Below are positions 6,701 to 9,138 of a stretch of 9,138 nucleotides of DNA, piece by piece; the stretch's first letter is position 1; every line of letters begins with the position of its first letter. The stretch covers positions 1 to 9,138 of the forward strand of contig JARBTU010000050.1 of NCBI GenBank assembly GCA_029240015.1, given 5' to 3'. The DNA comes from Oscillospiraceae bacterium (lineage in GTDB: Bacteria > Bacillota > Clostridia > Oscillospirales > Ruminococcaceae). The notes beneath the pieces are model-generated. The model searched no databases and was not told where the DNA came from. It saw only the letters and a list, made by a program, of their open reading frames with translations. The position numbers were made by a program, and so were the translations under genes.

Positions 6701-9138
6701 CCACCAGTAATACAACTAAGCTAAAAGATAATTCTTACGTTCTAAGACAACCTTCTTTGGGAACAGTTAATAATTCTGCACAATATTCCTACACCGTTCC
6801 AAACGATTTTGATGTTTCATCCTTAAAAGATTTAAGAATCCTTGCTGAGCTTTCTTCAAACAAAGCAGGAACCGCTCAAACATCAGAAAAAGAAGAGGCT
6901 CCTTCCGATGTAACCGTTAGCATTAACGGCCACGAAGTATCTTTGGTTAACGTTCCTGATAACCCTAGGGATATCAGAGGAACATTAAGCCTAAACAACG
7001 ACTTGTCAAGTGCCGGCAACTTTGGTTATTTAATGAGCCTTGACATTCCGGATAGCCTCATTACCACTCTTAAATCGGAACTTGCTACAAGCAAAACGAT
7101 TACAGTTAAATACGAAATAAAATCCACCGCAAAAAATAAAAACGGTATTCGTTTTTATGGAGAAACAGAAGGAAGATACGCTGTTAATCCGATGATTCTA
7201 TTGAATGCAAACGCTGTGAATATCGGAAATATGACAGGAAACGCTAGCCTTCAAACAACCAGTCTTGTATCCTCTTTCACCAATGGTTCAGTTGAGGCTA
7301 CCGTTGGCGCAACAGGCTCAAATTCCGACACTGCGGGATTGGTTATCAGAGAGAACAGCGGAAACGGATATTATGCATCTGTAAGTAAAGACGGAACAGC
7401 CATTAAACTTTCCAAGCTTAACGGAACTGCCGTTAAAGAAGTAACCGGACTTTCTTTGGGAACTGGCGAACACAAAATCAAAATTGAGGCTTTTGACGCT
7501 CACATCAAAGTATATGTAGATGGTCAATTGGTTCCAACTATTGATGCATATGATTCCAGCTATTCCTCCGGAAAAGTAGGTGTAAAAAATACAAGCGGTA
7601 CACCTGAATTTAAAGATATTACCGTTAATAAAGAAACTTTCGGCGTTGCGGCTGAAGGGGATGCAAATGCAGTTGACGCAGATTACAATTCGTTGGATTT
7701 AGATGGTGCAAGTGCAGTAAAAGCTGATTTGAGCCTTCCTGTACTTGGAGACAACGGATCAACTATCAGCTGGGCAAGTAACAAACCTGATGTTATATCA
7801 ACGGATGGAAAAGTAATGCGCCCACAGCTAAACGATATAACTGTAGTTCTTACCGCAACCATCAAAAAAGGTGATGTAACCAGAACGAAATCATTTACTG
7901 TTAACGTCGTAAAAGTTGGTCTGATTGTTGCACAATACAACATGGACAAAATGACCAATAATAAAATTGCTGACAGTGGGAGCAACAAAGACGGAACCCT
8001 TAACGGGTCTGGTTCAATCACCTATAATTCAGCAAGAGGAAATGTATTAAAACTAAATGAATCTTATGTAAGACTTCCTGATGGAATCATGAGCGATCTA
8101 AACGAAATTACCATCAGCAGCTGGTTTAACTATACCGATTCAACCACGGCAAACTGGGAAAGATTATTCGACTTTGGTTCTACCACTGATAAGTATATCA
8201 TGTTTACAATGAAGAACGACGGCACCGGCGGATGCCAGTTGTCATTCAAAAACGGACCTAATTCCGAACAAAAAGTTATCGGTCCTGTGATTGCCAAAAA
8301 CACATGGGTTCATATGGCGGCAACACTGAATAACGGCACAGCAATCCTTTACATTAACGGCATAGAGGTTGCCCGTAGTAATGATATTGCATTCAAGCCT
8401 TCTGACTTAGGTGTAACAACCGCAAACTATCTTGGTAAATCGCAATGGCCAGATAAAAACTATACCGGATTGATTGATGACTTTAGGATTTATCCAAGCG
8501 CATTGGGTGCATCACAAATTGCTGCTGTTTATGCTGAAAAACCAGTCACTGCAATTAAATTTAGCTCCAGCACAGTTGCAGCAAAAGTTGGAGATACCAA
8601 AAACATTGCTCCGACGATCACTCCGGCAGATGCTACAAGCCCTCAATTAACCTGGTCTTCCAGCAACACAAAGATTGCAACAGTGGATGCAAACGGCAAA
8701 ATAACTGCTCTGGCAGCAGGCAATTCTGTTATTACTGTTGAGTCCCAAGGATTGACTGCTTCATTTACACTAAATGTTACAAATTCAAGTACTGTGAAAA
8801 ATGGCTGGTCCAAAGAAAACGGAAAATGGTATTACTATGTAAACAGTGTAAAACAAACCAGCAAATGGATTAAAGATGGAAGCAAATACTATTACGTTGA
8901 CGGTTCAGGCGTAATGTTAACAAACAAATGGATTAAGTCAGGCGGCAAGTACTATTACGTTGATGGTTCAGGCGTAATGTTAACAAACAAATGGATTAAA
9001 GATGGAAGCAAATACTATTACGTTGACGGTTCAGGCGTAATGTTAACAAACAAATGGATTAAAGATGGAAGCAAATACTATTACGTTGACGGTTCAGGCG
9101 TAATGTTAACAAACAAATGGATTAAGTCAGGCGGCAAG
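3712..9138 (+). CDS. Secreted multidomain GH2 glycoside hydrolase with PA14, LamG-like and cell-wall-binding repeats (3' end outside window)
   Basis: All 1809 codons seen are open and no stop is reached. Residues 1-28 are a signal peptide (RKK, hydrophobic core, likely cleavage after VSA). Domains in order: PA14 40-186 (YAGIRYTGKI, GFRLWVDG); IPT/TIG-like 190-285; GH2 jelly roll 293-470 (LNLNGSWRF, SGIWQTVYLE); GH2 Ig-like 475-585; TIM barrel 587-875. The barrel has MIRKHIKIEDPR, then NHPSIISIILFNE with acid/base E710, and EPWLNSEYGG with nucleophile E803; these roles are assigned by GH2 family alignment. Next are a beta-sandwich 884-994, an unassigned beta-rich region 995-1167, a LamG-like fold 1168-1307, an atypical bacterial Ig-like domain (aBig_2 type) 1320-1402, a second LamG-like domain 1404-1611, Big_2 1612-1692, and cell-wall-binding repeats from 1695. 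GH2 enzymes are retaining exo-glycosidases (beta-galactosidase, -glucuronidase, -mannosidase and others); the substrate here is not readable. It is predicted to act outside the cell, held to wall polymer by the repeats. No LPXTG motif is seen, but the C terminus is missing. Confidence 0.95.
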   Translation, partial: MIRKKILSFALSVLMVTPLMTPFARVSAQPAVSSIEGVNGLKADFYTIPKDDSTFPLKDSEFKVSTIESTLESSDIKPLLAQNTGVNEYAGIRYTGKIQPKVTGEHTFYIKGDNGFRLWVDGQLIIDFWKNEWDKEQTSTKITLNANQKYDFKLEYFQATGGANLHVSWAASGLAKESIPSSALFVASDYTGPYVHDFSTSNATLIQGKGSGTITVNGANLKDSTVEILDVNGSKYNPPVFCEVASSTDTELVVKVPSDLPVGKIRLAISNSASTYKTSAFLSVGDFGAAGPRPEYPRPDWQREKWLNLNGSWRFDFDSAEAGETSSWFNSHTYSQNITVPYPWESPLSGVNEPNYLGVAWYERTLTLDSSWTGKKIMLNFGAVDWKCKVWVNGTLAGSHEGGYTQFGLDITDKVTIGSAPNKITVKVEDNRYKTGGDVQLVGKQGYDAPVGYTHTSGIWQTVYLEGLSSKYTFKTTHATPDIDNSKVTFNVKINNTDTADKTVNIKYDFKGTLSDELNGSNFSGTKENVVLKPGENSVSIAVTIPNQKLWNFDSPNLYEGSFELLGTDSTTLDKVGTYFGQRKISVGKYNGRNYQYIYINNKPVFLSGLLDQGFWPDGIYTAPTDEALKSDILEMKKLGFNMIRKHIKIEDPRQLYWADKLGMFVWEDMPWGPGFQTTAGRAAYEYALEKMIERDYNHPSIISIILFNETWGVTHNESMHTWMKDLYDKIKALYPSMLVEDMSPCNSDHIQPTDLFSFHMYPNSFPSAKDFVNTINSKFGVDSSYMFYSGYKYDGEPWLNSEYGGVASGGGDADVSWCFKYQTDIQRLYERLNGFVYTEPYDVEFEKNGILNYNRTKKIFGYNEIAYGGDMSFKYLTQPDYIGFYNQPVTKLKPGETFTGNIGAMNWSGKDYSNLTLKWRLDGTDGYGNSVSTNVSGSTPITFSPYTLDKKTINFTVPNTPKFNKFVGTVTAWIEDSNGTTIAKNFTNLTVTNGLTTSNTTKLKDNSYVLRQPSLGTVNNSAQYSYTVPNDFDVSSLKDLRILAELSSNKAGTAQTSEKEEAPSDVTVSINGHEVSLVNVPDNPRDIRGTLSLNNDLSSAGNFGYLMSLDIPDSLITTLKSELATSKTITVKYEIKSTAKNKNGIRFYGETEGRYAVNPMILLNANAVNIGNMTGNASLQTTSLVSSFTNGSVEATVGATGSNSDTAGLVIRENSGNGYYASVSKDGTAIKLSKLNGTAVKEVTGLSLGTGEHKIKIEAFDAHIKVYVDGQLVPTIDAYDSSYSSGKVGVKNTSGTPEFKDITVNKETFGVAAEGDANAVDADYNSLDLDGASAVKADLSLPVLGDNGSTISWASNKPDVISTDGKVMRPQLNDITVVLTATIKKGDVTRTKSFTVNVVKVGLIVAQYNMDKMTNNKIADSGSNKDGTLNGSGSITYNSARGNVLKLNESYVRLPDGIMSDLNEITISSWFNYTDSTTANWERLFDFGSTTDKYIMFTMKNDGTGGCQLSFKNGPNSEQKVIGPVIAKNTWVHMAATLNNGTAILYINGIEVARSNDIAFKPSDLGVTTANYLGKSQWPDKNYTGLIDDFRIYPSALGASQIAAVYAEKPVTAIKFSSSTVAAKVGDTKNIAPTITPADATSPQLTWSSSNTKIATVDANGKITALAAGNSVITVESQGLTASFTLNVTNSSTVKNGWSKENGKWYYYVNSVKQTSKWIKDGSKYYYVDGSGVMLTNKWIKSGGKYYYVDGSGVMLTNKWIKDGSKYYYVDGSGVMLTNKWIKDGSKYYYVDGSGVMLTNKWIKSGGK
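8794..9138 (+). repeat. Tandem 63-bp repeats encoding choline-binding-type cell-wall modules
   Basis: A divergent first unit (8794-8856, NGWSKENGKWYYY) is followed by units at 8857-8919, 8920-8982, 8983-9045 and 9046-9108, and by a fifth cut by the window end at 9109-9138. Each encodes 21 residues of the pattern NKWIK, DGSK or SGGK, YYYVDGSGVML, typical of CW_binding_1 (choline-binding) repeats whose aromatic residues form ligand pockets between hairpins. Units 3 and 4 are identical over 63 bp, and unit 1 matches them except in its first two codons. Units 2 and 5 carry the variant codons for SGGK. Near identity including synonymous positions points to recent duplication or gene conversion. 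Confidence 0.93.

Noticed and set aside
4261..8021. Open reading frames on the - strand opposite the hydrolase (for example 4261-4617, 5100-5435, 6061-6375, 7683-8021)
   Set aside because: All lie antisense to one continuous, domain-rich + strand frame. They show no recognisable protein motifs or plausible operon arrangement.
8794..9138. CRISPR array, suggested by regularly spaced repeats
   Set aside because: The repeats abut with no unique spacers, keep a 63-bp codon-phase period, and encode wall-binding modules in frame with the hydrolase.
539..9138. Functional pairing of the Ca2+ pump with the hydrolase because PA14 and LamG-like folds often bind Ca2+
   Set aside because: The genes are divergent with 488 bp between them, and the sequence offers no shared regulatory site that would prove a link.
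3712..9138. Sortase (LPXTG) anchoring or S-layer homology domains in the hydrolase
   Set aside because: Neither motif occurs in the 1809 residues seen; the visible anchor is the choline-binding-type repeat tail, though the true C terminus lies outside the window.

Overview
The window fits a low-GC Gram-positive bacterium, most likely an anaerobic Clostridia-type Firmicute. The grounds are strong AGGAGG-type ribosome binding sites, AT-rich intergenic DNA, an AraC-type regulator tail of clostridial style, and a huge secreted glycosidase ending in choline-binding-type cell-wall repeats. No rRNA, tRNA, integrase, transposase or CRISPR is visible, and I cannot name the species.

Layout. (1) Positions 1-447, + strand: the C-terminal GyrI-like effector-binding domain of a regulator, probably AraC family, whose DNA-binding part lies left of the window. 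(2) Positions 454-488: a perfect 15-bp hairpin that can terminate transcription in both directions between two convergent genes. (3) Positions 539-3223, - strand: a complete SERCA/PMR1-like P-type Ca2+ ATPase of 894 residues. (4) Positions 3224-3711: a very AT-rich divergent intergenic region with a candidate promoter and a nested inverted repeat in front of the next gene. (5) Positions 3712-9138, + strand: an open reading frame with no stop before the window edge (1809 codons present). It encodes a secreted multidomain glycoside hydrolase family 2 enzyme. Order of parts: signal peptide, PA14, IPT/TIG-like, GH2 sugar-binding jelly roll, GH2 Ig-like, GH2 TIM barrel with both catalytic glutamates, two beta-sandwich regions, LamG-like 1, atypical bacterial Ig-like, LamG-like 2, Big_2, then at least five 21-residue cell-wall-binding repeats.

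How the genes relate. The regulator fragment and the ATPase are convergent, and the ATPase and the hydrolase are divergent, so no two genes form an operon. The hydrolase looks like a self-contained surface machine: PA14 and LamG-like modules to hold glycan, a retaining exo-type GH2 centre, Ig-like spacers, and a repeat tail holding it to the cell wall. The Ca2+ pump is a housekeeping ion exporter, and no functional link to the hydrolase can be shown.

The notable points are the hydrolase architecture, its nearly identical 63-bp repeats, the nested inverted repeat in its leader, and a Glu-to-Gln change at one predicted Ca2+ ligand of the pump. I see no clearly new multi-gene system here.
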